Positions 63,636-64,000 of a DNA stretch of 64,000 nucleotides are shown here, piece by piece; position 1 is the stretch's first letter; each line of letters begins with the position of its first letter. The translations under genes and the position numbers were made by a program. The stretch lies in assembly GCF_031845265.1 (NCBI RefSeq), contig NZ_JAVRBG010000005.1, forward strand, positions 157,088-221,087. Direction: 5' to 3'. The notes under the pieces are model-generated. The model was not told the origin of the DNA, did not search any database, and saw nothing but the letters and a program-made list of their open reading frames with translations. Origin of the DNA: Mesonia ostreae (GTDB lineage: Bacteria; Bacteroidota; Bacteroidia; Flavobacteriales; Flavobacteriaceae).

Positions 63636-63914
63636 TTAGAATTTGTTATGAACTTTATTATTTTCCATTACGCTAATTATTTCTTCGTAATCGTAATAGA
63701 GTACACCCCCTACTTTGGTGTAGGGCAATGTGCCATTAATTCTTAAATTCTGTAACGTGCCAGAAGAGATTCCCAAAAGCTTTTTTACTTCAGGGGATTT
63801 TAGCCACCTTTTGGTAATATGACCAGATTGGCTATTGAGTAGTTCCTTGATATCATCGAGCAGTTCCATTTTGAATTCTCGAAGGTCGTCTGTGGTAATA
63901 ATACTTGTGGGCAT
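63636..63914 (-). CDS. Excisionase-like helix-turn-helix protein
   Basis: The protein of 92 residues has a MerR/excisionase-type HTH (VKKLLGISSGTLQNLRINGT, then YTKVGGVLYYDYEEI) in its C-terminal half. The start at 63914 (MPTSIITTDDLREFKMELL) is preferred, because an earlier opening to 63950 translates the hairpin upstream. It is typical of excision or regulatory proteins of conjugative elements. It lies 6 bases before the winged-helix-type gene. Confidence 0.8.
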   Translation of the reverse strand: MPTSIITTDDLREFKMELLDDIKELLNSQSGHITKRWLKSPEVKKLLGISSGTLQNLRINGTLPYTKVGGVLYYDYEEIISVMENNKVHNKF

Positions 63915-63932
63915 AATAGAACGGAATAAACT

Positions 63933-63955
63933 ACCTCGGGGCAAGCCCACGAGGT
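63933..63955 (-). promoter_or_regulatory. GC-rich hairpin upstream of the excisionase-like gene
   Basis: ACCTCG and CGAGGT (63933-63938 and 63950-63955) pair fully around an inner GGC/GCC pair. It is GC-rich in AT-rich DNA and lies 18 bases before the ATG at 63914. It could be an operator or a leader hairpin. 63956-64000 shows nothing more. Confidence 0.5.
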
Positions 63956-64000
63956 ATTAAAATAATTTGAGCTGTCCAGAATAGATTTTCTTATAATCTT

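Larger units (their letters stand above)
45183..64000. mobile_element. Integrative conjugative element (CTnDOT-like), left part, runs past the window
   Basis: From the end of tRNA-Pro onwards the genes are of the Bacteroidota conjugative-transposon type: an IntDOT-like recombinase (45437), an ORF6N protein, a cation-efflux gene, a traE-F-G-I-J-K-M-N operon, an amidase, a defence-like operon, then DnaC-like, winged-helix-type and excisionase-like genes. The far end, with mobilisation genes and the second attachment site, is not in the window. I did not notice a second copy of the tRNA-Pro 3' end in the window. The exact left boundary is inferred. Confidence 0.85.

Noticed and set aside
63915..63950. 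Upstream start of the excisionase-like gene.
   Set aside because: It begins with GTG inside the GC-rich hairpin and adds residues unlike the family.
45183..64000. CRISPR array or other tandem repeats in the element.
   Set aside because: No evenly spaced direct repeats were seen; only short inverted repeats in gaps.

Overview
The window is AT-rich chromosomal DNA from a member of the Bacteroidota, most likely the family Flavobacteriaceae. Several things point there: the LptD, MlaD, TamB, RidA and TsaD housekeeping genes and their style; a tyrosine-ammonia-lyase-type gene that closely resembles, from memory, the characterised Flavobacterium johnsoniae enzyme; Bacteroidota-type promoters (TTG about 20 bases before TAnnTTTG); and a CTnDOT-like tra operon with DUF4133/DUF4134/DUF4141-type proteins.

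Positions 1-22087 are ordinary core genome. In order they hold a truncated GH3/serine-hydrolase fusion, an HdrB/HdrC-like iron-sulfur pair, an MCE (MlaD) protein, a peptidoglycan amidase divergent from an LptD-like protein, RidA, a sodium:solute symporter, a giant TamB-like protein, TsaD, RsmE, a SpoU/TrmH methyltransferase, an AI-2E family permease and a THUMP-like methyltransferase.

Positions 22084-44867 are a pigment cluster of the aryl polyene/flexirubin type. Twenty-one genes on the minus strand abut or overlap and appear to be read from one promoter at about 43.6 kb. They encode an aromatic amino acid lyase (starter supply), an AMP-dependent ligase (starter activation), two acyl carrier proteins, three intact ketosynthases, two degenerate ketosynthase partners, a ketoreductase, two hotdog dehydratases, a thioesterase, acyltransferases, a glycosyltransferase, a LolA/lipoprotein pair and an MMPL exporter fused to an acyltransferase. 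A divergent flavin-dependent halogenase-like gene sits beside the promoter. No DarA or DarB homologue (dialkylresorcinol formation) is recognised in the window.

Positions 44932-45240 are a small tRNA operon, tRNA-Ser(GCT) and tRNA-Pro(TGG), with a promoter and a terminator.

From about 45.2 kb to the end of the window lies one end of an integrative conjugative element. It has an IntDOT-like tyrosine recombinase, an ORF6N protein, a cation-efflux transporter, a traE-F-G-I-J-K-M-N operon, a secreted amidase with a coupled 31-residue peptide, a defence-like operon, and replication/regulatory genes (DnaC-like ATPase, a winged-helix-type protein, an excisionase-like HTH protein). The defence operon is the most interesting part. 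A Gabija-like pair (OLD-family ATPase/TOPRIM nuclease and UvrD-like helicase) is followed by an unrecognised 569-residue protein with a PD-(D/E)XK-like motif. A divergent small gene with an exonuclease-X-C-terminal-like motif lies upstream. The far end of the element is outside the window.

No stretch longer than 300 bases lacks a gene.
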